Source: Orthonyx spaldingii (lineage: Eukaryota > Chordata > Aves > Passeriformes > Orthonychidae). From it: 64,000 bases of DNA. Under the pieces are notes generated by a model, which saw nothing but the letters and a program-made list of their open reading frames with translations, made no database searches and was not told the DNA's origin. Shown here piece by piece: positions 1-13,100 of the stretch. Position numbers and translations under genes: made by a program. Within the stretch, counting starts at the first letter, position 1; every line of letters begins with the position of its first letter. Location: NCBI GenBank assembly GCA_013397795.1, contig VZTJ01004517.1:180653-244652 (forward strand), written 5' to 3'.

Positions 1-3000
1 TGTTGCTGCATGGCCATGGTAAGCTCTCCAATTCATGCTAAACATTTATATTACATAGCTGTAGAGGGCAGCCTGAATCCAGCTCCCATTTCTCTTCATT
101 GCATAAAGAAACCAGGTCTGGCAGTGCTGACTATCAGCTGTGCTGCCCTTGGACACACGATACCACATGGACACCTACATCTTCAGTACATCTGAGCAAA
201 GGTCCTAATGTGCCTCATCTGGAAAGCCCTGGGCTAACCATGAATCCAATACATAAGTGGATCACTGCTGCTAAGATAGTCTGGTATCTAATTCTTTCTG
301 ACTTGGGTCTTTCTATTGAAGTTGTCAACAAAAGAACTAGTTATAATGTCAGACATTTTTGTGCTGAGACACCCTCCGTCAAGATGGAAATAAGGAGCAT
401 TTAACACTGCTCTGTGGACAACTTCTAGAAGATAGAAAGGTGTGATTGCGGCCAATCTGGATCAGATTTGATTTACTTACTTTAAAAGAAAAGCATTCAA
501 AATCCTAACTACAAGACTCAAGACTCCATGGAAACCAGGTCCATTTTACACCAGCAGCTCTGTTTGGAGCCTTTCAAAAGTGCAAAGAGGGTGAAAGGTT
601 TGAAGGTCAAGGCAAAAGTACAGGTCACATGTACAAAGAAATACAAGAGGGACATTGGATGAAATAAACAAAATAAAAATATCCAATATCAAAACAGATT
701 AATTTTAATTCCTCTTTAATTTAATAACCCTTACTTAATTAAAACTGAAAGAACATTGAAGAAAAATTAAAGGAAAAGAAAGAGAGGTAATCCTGATTAT
801 CTTCTGCTCTCTTCACTTCCAGGAAAATATTTGATTTACCATAATGTATGATATCTGCTCTTGTTTATGGGTTTCATGCTGTGCATATCTACATAACATC
901 AGGGTCAACAAGGGCAGCAGCCAATTTGATTTGCAAATTCTCTTCCTGCTAAACTAGAACTTAAAGCAAGTGGGCTTTGTCCAGGTTCAAGAGCAGAGTC
1001 CTTGTCTCCTATAAGCTTCAGCTTATCTTAAATCTTATCAGTTTAGCTGTGCAGCAGTCTCATGAGATCCCATAAAGACCTGGAAAACTATACATGTAAT
1101 TTCAGGCTGGAAGGTTTGAAGTCATCTAAATGTGAATGACATAGGAAATCCTTTGCTTTAACCATCACCCAAAAGTATTCATCATACTCTAGACAAATTT
1201 CTTCATTGTTTTTGGCAAGTAAGTAGGTTAGAAAGTAAGACCCATGGACTTAGTATCCAAAAATGCTCCTTGATGAAGTTGCATTATATAAGTAAAGAGC
1301 AGGAGCTCAAGATAGTTGCCTCCTTTGCATTCCTGCTCTGGGGAAAAAATATTAAAAACCACACACTGCACTTGGAGATCAGAATCAAAGACTTTTATAA
1401 TTTAAAAAAAAAAAAAAGAAAAGAAAAAGAAGAAGAACTGGACTAATTTGCTAGGAAAAGAAACAATATAGGTTTGGCCGCTGACCAAAATGCCACCTTC
1501 TGTTGCATTACCTTTTATATGTAATGCTTTTCCCCTACTCATTTCACATCCCATGACTCTGATGATGGTGCTAACCTAAACTTTGGATATCATGCTATGC
1601 CTGCAATCTCTGTAACTACTCTGTTAATACTGCAGCTGGTTTTTCCCCCTGAAAAGAGACATCAGGGCTGGGAGACAAAATGCAAACACATCAGTTTCCA
1701 GTACATAAACCTTGAAAACTTTTTTAGCAGTGCAGCATGAAACTTTGTGTTAGAAGGTGAGATGGAAATCAGCCTTAGCTGTGAAGACTAAAAGCAATCA
1801 GGGAGTTATCTCTTCCAACAGCTGTTGGACTCCCAGAATCTTACATCAAGAAGGGGCATAAATAACTCGGTACTCAGCTTCCCTATCTCATTGTGCTGAT
1901 TTACTTTCAGGATGTAACAATTATTTTACGCTAGTGAATGTGTGCAGATTGTGGAAGTATTTCACTCACAAATCCCTTAATAAGACATCGCATCTCCTAG
2001 CGTATTGCCTTACCCTGTACCCCATCCTGATTGCACATGCTTCAGCTTGAGAACAAAGCTGGAGCCAAAAAAGGGAGCTTAAGCTTGTATTTTTCTCATT
2101 GATACCATGTTTAAAACAGTCATCCCTTTTAGTGTGAAACTTCTGATGAAAAGAGACTAATGAGTGGGTAAGGAATAGAGATCTAGTTACTGGCTGGATG
2201 CATAAATCCATGTTCTCTGTTCTAGACACATTTGATTTGTTGATTCAGCTCCTCCTCTATTATTCCAAAGTGGTCTCAGTCACCTGATGATTTCTTTTTT
2301 AATAAGAATTCAGGGAGTCATGTATCATTTACACTCTGTGTAAGATTCTACATAAGATTCTAAACATTCTAAGCAAGGGTCTTGCTGTGTTCTTTAATGC
2401 CTTGCAAGTGTTGTGCTGCCCAGGATCAAGGTCTGCCTGTGATAACACCAGTGTGGAAGACTCCTGAGAAGGAGAGTAGCCTCCCATGCACTCCTCGGAT
2501 CCTGTGGGTCACGCAGATGACACAAGTGATGAGCTAATCACAAGTCATAATGTGCTTGCTGTTTCAGCAAAGCCAAATGTCCCTGCACTTTCAAACCCTT
2601 TCTGACATCCTACTCACCCTCTCTAGTATCAGCCTTTGTCTTTTTCCTGAAGGACTTCTTCTAACTTTCTCTTATGTTTAGGATCACAGTCCCGTTTTCT
2701 CATCCACATGCACCCTCTGGACAGCTGAGTTTTAACAACCATAAATCCAGCTTCACAAATCTGTTCCCAGAGACAAACTCAGCACCTCAATCACTCTTCC
2801 CAAAACCAAACCACTACTTCTTCAAAAATAGGAACACAATTTATTACACCAGGAGCAGAGCACATCTTATTTAAAGTTTTACCACTCATCTTCTAATAGA
2901 GACTGAGGGATGCATTGCTCTACAGCCAGTTAGGTTTATACTAAAGTTATGCCATTTCTCCATCACCAAACAGACTGTGGCCATGGCATTCCACTTAGCC

Positions 3001-5310
3001 TCCAAGACAACCTGCGTATGGGCAATAGTCCCTAGCTTGCACTGGCCTTCAGATTTCTTGGAAATTGTATGGAAGAGAGGCAGCTAGCCTGGGCTGCAAT
3101 GGGGACAGTTTTAACAGTCTAGCATGGTATATAATAAGATTTTGCTGTTCAGTGACATTTCCTGACACCATTTGACATCACAGACAGTGCAGGGAGCTCT
3201 GTTAGGTGCTGGCCAATGGATGAATCAGTCTTTAGAGGTCCATGGGGAGCATATGTGGCTTCAGTGTGTCTCTGTTCCAACTGTAAAACTGGGAATTCTT
3301 CCTTTCATGGTGAAATTCTTCCTGTTTTCCTATCTCTTTCCTTCAAGAGGCTTTGTGTGGAGAGACATTCTGGATTTAAACAACTAGACTTTAAAATCAT
3401 TCAACCGTATATGTCCATTAGAGCAAGAGGAATAGTTGTCTTGTCCCTTCATCCCTGCTGTATGGTCTAACAAGGTATTCACGAAGGTATGAATGAAGAA
3501 AGAAAGATGGTGCTTGCAAGGAAGCCAACTGCACATTTACTCAGTGAAGGTGTTGTTTCCCTGCTAACCTTCCCATAGAATTGGGCCATGTCAAGGTTAC
3601 ACAACGAATATGAAAAAGGTGTGCATTTAAGATCATGAGTTCTCTGCCTTGAAAGAAGCTTGATAAAAAGCCTCATGCACTGCTCCCTCCCACCACACAC
3701 TTGTGGGTGTCTCATGCATGTAAAAATCTGTTTCTGTTAACCTGTCACATATGATGGTTCCTCATACCATCCCACAGTCAGGCAGCAGAAATTTCTGCAG
3801 AGCTGAAGATGCAAGACACTTAATCCTCTAATACATTTTTCATAATTTCAAGGAAATTTAACATTAATAGGGAAATGGTAGAGACGACCAGCATCTTGCA
3901 CTTAACCTCTGAATATTATCAGGGTCAGTTCCTGTATAGGCAGACCCAGCAGTTCTCATCAACCCTGATGCAGAAAGAGCCACCTCTGAGATAAGAGGTT
4001 TGGTTACAGCTCAGGGTTCCAGCTGAGACTGTCAGATTTGGGGCCAGCTACTATCATGGAATTTGTAATGTTGTTCTTCTCCATCCACATGGAAAGGAAC
4101 ATCTCACAGAAGTTAAAATCCAAGCATTATCTTGTGCCAATTTTAAGTACTGCTAGCAAGAACTGGGTGTGAACCAGTTATTACGGGACAAAGGGTTAGT
4201 TATGTACATATCTATACGTTTAAAGGGTAAGAAAAACTTCAGTTGATTCTGCTGATCTGATCTCCTTGAATTGACCTGCCTTCCTTGAATTTTTCACATA
4301 GTGGTGTTGAAGTACGAGTTTGCTGTCAGTCCTCATTAGAAGGCTGCATCAGCTAGTACATGGAAGGCATACAGTTTTCTGTAGGAGTGCACTTGCTCCT
4401 GCTCCTTCTCTGCAACCAGATTGCTAATGAACTTGCTGCTTATTCAGTTACAGAGCTCCTCATGGAAAGCTGGGAGGTGTTCATGGCTCCAAAGGCTCAT
4501 AAATGAGAATGGCAAAATTATTCCTGCTGACTGCACAGCAGGGCCCTGAGAATACAACTAGCTCTAATAATACTGTCCAGACACCTCACGCTTCCAAATT
4601 AAAGAGCAAACTACCTAATTGCAGCAACACATGTCCAAGATAAAGCATAATATCCCTTAAAAAGGATTTTCCTGTACCTTGTGTCCTCAGCAAGAAGTAA
4701 TTTGCATGCACTCATGATTCTACTGAATTGGGTTTCTTTTAAGCAGATCACTGCTGTTTTAACAGCTTTTGTTCTGCTTGATGATGACATCTCTACTGTC
4801 CCAATTTTAGTTTTTGGGAGGAATGTGGAGAGATCTTGTGCTCTTTAAATGATTAACTTTTCTGAAATGGGATGCCTAATGAATCAAGACTGAGACATGA
4901 ATTTCTGAATGTCACTTCCCTGACTAAGGGTTTTGCAGATCCGCAGAGTAAACTGTAGTTTTGCTTTAAAATTTAAGAGCCCAATTTTCATGTTGAGCAG
5001 TGTTCCAGACATAGACTGCCTATGTTTTCTTAAAGGGAGACAAATACAGAAGTATGAAAACTACTCCCACTGTACACTGGTAGAGACTGAAGACCATTAA
5101 TTAAAAATCACGCAGAACTGATTAATGTTTCACACCACTGCAGCTGCTGCAATGTGAAAAATATTACCATATTTTTCAAACCTTTCTGGAGCTAAACAAG
5201 ATCAATTACATTATGAGGCAGCAAAATGTATTTAAAGCTGTGAAATGCCTTACACTTACATGTAACACCTCAAGGCTGGTACTAAATAGGATTCAACTGG
5301 CCCCCCAGAA
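1..5310. other. Intergenic DNA, no gene recognised
   Basis: AT-rich non-coding sequence. The open frames here are short (100 codons or fewer), start at arbitrary ATGs, lack recognisable domains and are not joined by plausible splice sites into a longer protein. A short A-rich run lies near 1402-1434. Nothing else stands out by eye. Confidence 0.7.
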
Positions 5311-6545
5311 GTCTTTGAATCATAGATTCATAGAATACTTTGGGTTGGACAGGGCTGGCCAACCTGGTCTTGAATGTTTACAGTGGCTGGGTATCTACCA
5401 CCTGTCTGGGCAATCTCTTTCAGTGACTCACCACTCTCAATGTAAAAAAATTCTTCTTTATCCAGTTTAAATATACCCTCTTTTAGATTAAACACATTAC
5501 CCCTTGTCCTATATGAAAAGGTCCTACTAAAAAGTTTGTCCCCGTTTCTCTTATAGGCCCCCTTTAAATATTTAGCGGCCCCATAAGGTTTCCCTAGAGC
5601 CTTCCCTTCTCCAGGCTGAAGAGTCCCAACTCTCTTACAGGAACTCTCTTCATCCGTCTGATCATCTTCATGGCTCTCCTCTGGTCCCACTCCATTAGGT
5701 TTATGTCTTTCCTGTGCTGGGAACCCCCAAGTTGGACACAGTAATCCAAGTAGGCACAAGGGCAGAGTAGAGAATCATCTCCCTCAACATGCAGCCCATT
5801 CTTATTTTGATGCAGCCCCAGACACGATTGGCTTTCTGGGCTGTGAGTGCACGTTGCCAGCTCATGTCCAGTTTTTCTTCCGCCTGCATCCCCATGTCCT
5901 TCTCCACAGGTCTTCCTGCAATCCCTTCTTGCAATCCCTTCTTCTCCCAGTCTGTATTCATCCCCCAATCTGTGTTCATCCCTCAATCTGTATTATATCA
6001 AAGGTTGCCCTGACCCAGGTGCAGCATCTTGCAATTGGCCTTGTTAAACCTCATGAGTTTCCCATGAGCCCGCTTCCCAAGCTGGTCCAGATCCCTCTGG
6101 ATGGTATCCCGCCTTTCAGGTGTGTTGACTGCAGCACTCAACTTGGTGTCATCTGCAAACTTGCTGAGGGTGCATGTAATCCCACTGTCTGTATCATTGA
6201 TGAAGATACTAAACCGTACCTTTCCCAATAAAGACCCCTGAGGGAGGTCACTTGTCACTGGTGTCCATCTGGACATTGAGTCATTGACCACTACTGGCTG
6301 GTGACCATCTAATCAGTTCCTAATCCAACAAGTAGTCCAACCTACAAATCCATCTCTCCTCAATTTAGAAGAGAAGGATGTTGTGGGGACAACATCAAAT
6401 GCCGTACAAAAGTCCAGATAGATGATATCTGTAGTTCTTCCCTTGTCCACTGATGTAATCACTCCATCATTGAAGGCTACTAGGTTGCTCAGGCAGGATT
6501 TGTCCTTCGTGAAGCCAAACATTGGCCAGCATTTTGTCCATAATC
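5311..6545 (-). mobile_element. CR1 LINE fragment, 3' part (reverse transcriptase end plus 3' UTR)
   Basis: This is a non-LTR retrotransposon copy lying antisense to the plus strand. Its 3' end is at about 5320, where the plus strand reads ATAGATTCATAGAATACTTT, the reverse complement of the ATTCTATGA-type repeat that ends avian CR1 elements. Upstream on the minus strand are remains of the reverse transcriptase. One block at 6313-6522 has a YLDFCTAFDVV-like segment. A second at 5998-6291 has PQGS and FADD, the RT catalytic box, at 6148-6159. An in-frame TGA at 6313-6315 separates the two blocks and later frames are shifted, so the copy cannot make a working enzyme. The 5' part is missing, which is usual for CR1 because of 5' truncation. 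The high-coordinate edge, near 6545, is approximate. Family identity is from remembered consensus patterns, not a database search. Confidence 0.9.
5917..5999. repeat. Short tandem duplications inside the CR1 copy
   Basis: Two adjacent expansions lie in the CR1 body. A 13-bp unit, TGCAATCCCTTCT, occurs twice back to back (5917-5929 and 5930-5942). An 18-bp unit then follows in two full copies (5948-5965 and 5966-5983) and a partial third from 5984. The canonical CR1 pattern I remember has each segment once, so these look like copy-specific slippage events. Confidence 0.85.
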
Positions 6546-6974
6546 AGTTCTTTGTAATTAAGAAGATCCTATTGCTGTGAGGAAGGTAAAAAAAAATTCT
6601 GTCCATCTGTTAGTTGTCTTCAGACTGTAGTCCTTTACCCTGTTTCTCATGGAAGAGGTGACTCTGTACAGCATCTTACCTCTCTTTAGTCTACTAATTA
6701 ACCACATGTTTGCTAGAAGCATAGAGTAAGTCTGTTGGGGAGGGAATGAACAAACCTGCTAATCATTTTCATCAAACCCTTTTTGGTTTGTATATGTATA
6801 TATATAGAGCAGTTTTGCAACTGGCATTGGGATTTTTCATTTTGATGTTGCATTAATGTTGACACGGTCATGCTGACACTGAGTTCAGTGGCTGGAGAGG
6901 ATATCTATTTCCATGACTACTTCCACTGAAGTAGTGTGAGTTATGAACTGTAATGCACATGTACATGTATGCCC
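6546..6974. other. Spacer between two CR1 fragments
   Basis: Unassigned non-coding sequence with a short TA-rich run near 6789-6807. It may include unrecognised, diverged CR1 sequence at its left edge. Confidence 0.5.
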
Positions 6975-7133
6975 CGTATGGGGCACTGAGGTTTTCCCAT
7001 CTTTGGAGGTGTTCATGGCCAGGTTGGCATTGAACAACCTGATCCAGTGGAAGGTGTCCCTGACCACGGCAGGGAGGATGGAACTAGATGATCTTTAAGT
7101 CCCTTCCAATCTAGCTTTATTATGATTCAATGT
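6975..7133 (+). mobile_element. CR1 LINE 3' tail
   Basis: The stretch reads as the sense 3' end of CR1: a CTTTGGAGGTGTTCATGGCC segment, then CAACCTGATCCAGTGGAAGG, GTGTCCCTGACCACGGCAGG, GAACTAGATGATCTTTAAG and CCCTTCCAATCTAGC, ending in ATTATGATTCAATG. These match the order of the remembered CR1 3' region. It faces the opposite way to the larger CR1 copy about 430 bp to its left, so the two are separate insertions or parts of a rearranged pair. Confidence 0.88.
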
Positions 7134-10100
7134 ATATATGATTTTACAAGTCACTCCTGTTGCACATGGCATCTGGAACAGAGTTCAGGGTCTTCATATT
7201 CAGAATACAGCAAGCTGATGGAATAGGTCTTCATCCAGAATAAGAAGGTTATATACATGAAACCTTCTGAAAAGACCCACTTATACCATGTTAGCCACCA
7301 AAAGAGGAAATATGAAAAATTATTTTGCATTGCTTTAAGTCTTCTTAAGAGTGTTAGAAACTCTGGACTCAGTTTTCCCAAACAATCTGGGCAAAACCTC
7401 CAAATCCTGCATTCCAAGATATACAAGAGCACCTCAAGCCTTCCAACAGCATGGCTTTTCCTTGTATCAAAATGTCCCGTTCATCAAAAATATGCCTCAA
7501 ATTATTGCTTTCTGACATTTTTTTAATAGCTTCAGGATGTGAAAAAGATTTGGGTTTTTTTCTCATGTCATAGAAGGATGTCTGGATGTGGTAAATTAAC
7601 TTCTGATTGTAGTCCTCTGTTGCCCCTCTGTTGGGATTAAAATACAAGATGCATGCTGCTGGTGCTTGACTGCTGATGTTGATTATTCAGTTGTTTTCCT
7701 TCTTCACTTCAAGTTATTTGTAAAGGATGAACCAAATCCAGCTGTTACTGAATTACTTGCAACTAAAAGAGAAAATTTCTGAGTGACTGACACATACAGA
7801 ATGTGGTATGCCCTGAAACTTTCTTACCTGTGCTTTGGATGTCATCCTTTGAGGTGATCCTCTAAATGCAGCAAACAACAACACAAAAATAACACAGGGC
7901 TGGAAAAGATCTCCTGGACACTGAGTCTTTCCCTTTTCTATTGCAGGCAGGGTGCCACATGAACTCTTTATTACCCTACTGAGACCTGCACCTGCACTAT
8001 TGCACCATGGTCAGATGTCAGGCACCATCTCACAGAGCCACCATATCTCCCTTGCAATACACTAAATACCAAGTTGAAAGTTCATAGGGATGGGAAGATA
8101 ATTTCCCAGGAGACTAAAAATTACAAAAGCATTGTGTTGCTTTTGCTACTCAGAGAGTTTGCCAGGCTAATAAAGAAACCTAGTGCATTAATTTCTTCTC
8201 AAAATAAAAGTAGCAAACTGCAGAAAGAAATAAGTGTATTAATGAGGCCAGCAACAGCTCGATACTCAGAGCAGAAAAAGTCCAAAGGAGGCAGTAGCAC
8301 CGTTGAAGAGGAGGATTAAATTTCCACCACCTGAATAAGACAGTGAATTCGATGGGTGCCTGCTCATTGGAGAACTGCAGAGGACCTCTGTGCTGGACCT
8401 TCTATCACCTGGAATAGCCTCGGCCAGGGAGAATCTAAAAGAGCTCTTCCACCTGACTTCTGCTAAGCGTCCTACAGCAGGTGTGCAGTCAAAACACATG
8501 TGGGCTCCAACCAGTGCCGTTAGACAATGAAACATTTACTCTTCATTCAAATTTGTTTTGAGGATCTGCTCAGCCAGATGCATCAGAAGTCTTCTGAGGT
8601 TTCCGATAATTAATATTATGCATAGAAAAACACCTGGAAATATTTGCAGACACACAAAGCGGGGTCTTTCATACAGCTCCCAGCAAGCCAGGATCTGCTC
8701 AGGGCTGGGGATTTCAGGGGCTGCCCACAGGCCTAGCAGGGCAGGGCCAGGCAGCCCTCAATCATCCCAGTGCCCCAACCAGGGAGCAGGGCAGCCACAG
8801 ATCCTGACATCAGGCACCTCCCTGGGCATGGGTACAGGTCAACATGTCCTCCAGCAACATTTATGAAGTCACCATAAGAACAAAGGGGTTTGTGGGCTCT
8901 GCCTTCACCTTCCTTTTTCCTCCTTTCCTTTCTAAATGGCTGCGCTAAGCCCTGACTGCTGCTCCCCAGGTTGGCAAACCCTCTGTGGGGAAACACTGCA
9001 GGAAACCCTTTGGAGGAGAGAAGGTGGGATGGAAAGCATCACTCAGTGGATTCTACTATCAAGTCCTGCTTTCTCAGCTTCTTCATGCAGCTGAATCACT
9101 ATAGAGCAGCAGCTCACAGCTGGATTGAAGAAGCTTCCTGAGGACCTCAGACAGGCAAAGAGACCTTCACAGAGCTGTTCTTTGCAGAGCTAAGCTGAGG
9201 AGAGGGTGGGGTCGATATCTAAAGTGGAGTGATAAGAGATACTCATTGGTGAAGAGGAAGGATGCTAAATGGCTTATTTACAACATCATTTCCTCTTGAC
9301 TTGCAGATGCTATCAATATTTGTGCACGTGTGATATCCTTCTCTATTTCCCTCCAATTATGTCCATTTTCTGCGCCTTAATAAACAGATTTCCTGCAATT
9401 AGAGAGAGCTGGCAGGAAGATGATCTGCCTGCACACAGCATTGCTCTGTGTTTTGGGACTGAATCTTGCTCAGTCACTTGTGAAGAGCCGTCCTAGACAT
9501 ACTGAACCTGGACCTTTTTGCTGCTATTAGTTACCTGGCGGAGAGTTTACAATTGTCCTGGTATGTTTGCCCTGCCCAAGTTTGGTTCTGGACACCCCTG
9601 TGAGCTCTGGTAATTGAGTATTCAAAAGGGCATCAAAGATATTAATTGAGTCTATTATGAAGCTGCCCCAATCTTTTTTCTCTGCTCTTAGACCAGCAGT
9701 AGAAAAATTAAAACTTGTTACAGAGATGATAGGAATTTTAGCAAGCAATCTTACTTAATCCTTTCAGGAAAGAAAAAGAGGCAGAACACGATTGAATGGC
9801 CCAATTAACCTCAGCATAATACCTTCAATTGGCAATATAAAAAGCAAATGCGAGAAGTTCCTCATCTAAAATCATTCAATCCTCTGCAATGATTACTTAT
9901 ATTTTAGAGATGACCAGAGCTGAGATGCAGTTTAGATACTAATTTATGGAGCTTTTTTTTTCTGGCAAAATAACAGTGACAGAAAAAAATGCAATTTGAA
10001 ACTAGCCCTCAGTCTAGGAGAAATTCAACTTTTGGATATAAATAGCAGCAACACCTGCCTAACCTAAATGCTCATTTTACTTTAAACTAGTTTAATTTAA

Positions 10101-13100
10101 GCAATAGAAGTTACACTTACTTTTAATGGGCAGCAGCTGTTCATTAAATTTATAATGACATTTGGGTACCCTGGTGATAGACATTCAGAAATATCATATA
10201 CATAGAGACAGAAATTCATTAGTAGCACTACCGAGATGGCTTGGAAGTGAAATTAACTTGAAAAGAGACACTTGTTTCACCTCCATCTGCAGTGTGAAAA
10301 CCTAGACTGTTATCCAAGGCATATAAAAGCATCACAGAGTGTTATTAGCCAAAGCACATCCTATAAAAAACCTGAAGAATTTTTGTTGTGAAGACAAACA
10401 CATGCTTAGGATTGTTCTAAAAAATTATCATGGTACTACTACCACTGAAATATACATTGGTTTCACTTTCATTTATATACAGAGATACACAAATCAAATA
10501 TAGAGATTTGTATATTACCGCCAAGGCAGTGGTGAGTGCATTAGAGTTTATGCATGGGATGATATTTGCCTGTCAGGGAACTGCTCATTTCTAATGAGTC
10601 CTGGCTCTGTCCTTCTGGATTATTTTTAACAGCTTCAGTAGACAAAAGTTGACCCACATGTTATGAACTAACACAGAAAATAATTACAGAACTCTAGTAA
10701 CCAAACAGCTTTAGTCTTTTATGAATACTGTCTCTTGGTCCATTAATTATACATTAAAATGCACCTCCAATCTCTCAGCTTGGGTCTCTTCTTCATGTCA
10801 ACTCTATGTCTCCTCTGTAAAAGTAGTATTGCTTGGGTCTACCTGTACCAGCTTACCTGTACATATAAGGCACATGCTTTACAGTCTGAAGAACTCAGCA
10901 GAGGATCAGGACTAAAAATGTTATTCCTACTTGCATTAATAAGGTAGCCAAGGTCAAATAAGGCTACGTGTAAGGACTTCATGTCATTTCAAGTAGTCTG
11001 CAGTGACACCTTTGCAACCTTTTTTACTTCAGTGGAATTGCCAAATGTTATCCTTTGCATTTCATTAAGCAAGTCTGTTGATTATACATAGGAATGGACT
11101 AGAACATGACTTGATTAGAAGAAAACATGTAAAGTAACACACAAAACCAAACAGCAGATTTGTTAGTTTGGTTCAGCAAGAACTGATGACAACCTCCATC
11201 TGTATGCTTTCATTGTGTGGATCAGTAGGAGCAGATTTATAAAGGGAAAGAGTCTGAGAACCCAACATCCACACAGCACATGTCACAGGGTTTTGCTTTG
11301 CCTTTTTCTCCAGAGCAGCTCGTGTCCAGTCCTACAGACTGAAGACCTGTTTGTGGTTGCAATGCATTAGCTTCACTACTAAGAGAGCATTTTCCCCTTT
11401 AGTTTCATGCAAAAAAAATCTAGTTCATGTTTCAAAAACTGTTCCATGACAGGAACCGAGGCATGGTAATCATGAGCAGAGACATTTGTTTCAAAACACT
11501 CTTCTGATCCAAGATAGTGCATTAAAGTAGAGAAAAAGCATATAAAGCAGATTTTTTTAATGTATAGAAGAAACAGCTCACACTGAAGCTGCTCTGAGGA
11601 CTGCATTTGAATAGCTCTGATAATTTAGAAGCATTATACCCTCACATAGTTCTCTCTGTGCGTTGCTCATTTTTTTTTTCTGTTAAGTAAGTCCTCCTGT
11701 GGCAGGAAACTCATTAGCAAATTCTTTGCTGAAAGTAATGCTTATGTAAGTTGAAGACAAGCACATTATCAGAAGAATGTTTTGATTAATTTGCTGTTCA
11801 TTAAAGATACACCTCTGTGGCTGTAAAGTAAGTTCTCCTTTGAAGACAACTATAAAAATTATACACAGCTGCATTTTTTTGAGAATCTAGTGTTCTGAGA
11901 ACATTTAATCACTTCTAACAAATGTTTGGTATTTGTTTACTTCAGGTCCCCATTTAAACTCTGTAGCACACAGTTGCAGAAGGACTGGCAATCAGAGGTC
12001 CCAGAGGGCTTCTTCCAAGAAAGCTACAATTGCAGAGCCATAAAAAGTCTTCCTGGTGTTAAAAGGTGACCAAGTTTGTATGTCCTGTTACCCATGAATC
12101 AGATGGTAGAGAACATATATCAGCTTTTCTACAGAAAACTTACGGTAATTAATTTTTCCAATAGGTCAACTTGAACGCTTACTGTGTACCTTAATCTGGA
12201 TCATGCTTGTTGTACTTCCAATGTCATTGCAAATCCAAAACTTTGACCCTATTTCCTTGAATGATATGCATCTTTTGGTGACCTTTGTCAGAATACCTAG
12301 CTTGTGTGACTGCTAAACTGGAGATAACTTTCTTTTTATCATATTAACAATTAGTTTTTATTGTAAGGAAAAAACCAAAAATTGAGTAGCTTTGCATTTT
12401 TTTCCCTGGGAAAAAAAAGAGTTTAAATGTAGGCTTTATTTCTGTACTGCATCTGTGCACTTCTCCATTTTAAGGGGTATTGTGGTGATGAAGGCATCAT
12501 CAGTGTTTAGACAACATCTACTAGCTACAGGCGCTATATCACTTTCAGTTAAAATAGCTGCCCTAGTAACAACACTGTGCCAAGCTGGTACTAGGTAGTT
12601 ATATTTGGCCAACACAACTTGCTACTAGACAGGGTGTTCTTCACTGCAGTGCTACCGTGTGTGGCAATAGAAAGACCTCTTTCATTCACTTATTGTTCCT
12701 AGGGGTAAAACGGAACAGTCCTCATGCACTGTGTATATTTCTAGGTTTCTAAAGAGCTTTATGATACTTAGGATGAGAACACTTCTATAAATATAAGTAG
12801 GCATACTCTAATTTTCTCCACAGTTTGTCATCTGCCTAATTTTTTCAGTAGGTTTGCCCAGAATATTATTTCCCTGTCACTTGGTTTCAGCTAAGCCTGG
12901 TCTGCTCAAAAACCTGCTCACAAGTTTCACTCAGCTGCTGAGCAAAGTTTGGCTGGAGTGACTTACCAGTTAATAATTGATTAAAAGAAAATGGCTCTTC
13001 CTCCCAGACATCTTCTCACTTTGCCAGCCTGTAACATCAGATAAGTGGGAGTTGCAGTGGTCTGCTGCCCCTGCTTCCATTCCTGTTTCTGCTGGAGCAA

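Noticed and set aside
1402..1434. A-rich run that could mark the tail of a processed pseudogene
   Set aside because: No coding remnant lies upstream on either side; it is more simply a low-complexity tract.
5328..5986. Minus-strand frames of 92-143 codons
   Set aside because: They lie in the CR1 3' UTR and tandem expansion. They do not match the reverse transcriptase frame and are by-products of the transposon.
8074..8319. 81-codon frame with a lysine- and serine-rich protein
   Set aside because: Composition reflects AT-rich DNA. No family match or flanking exons.
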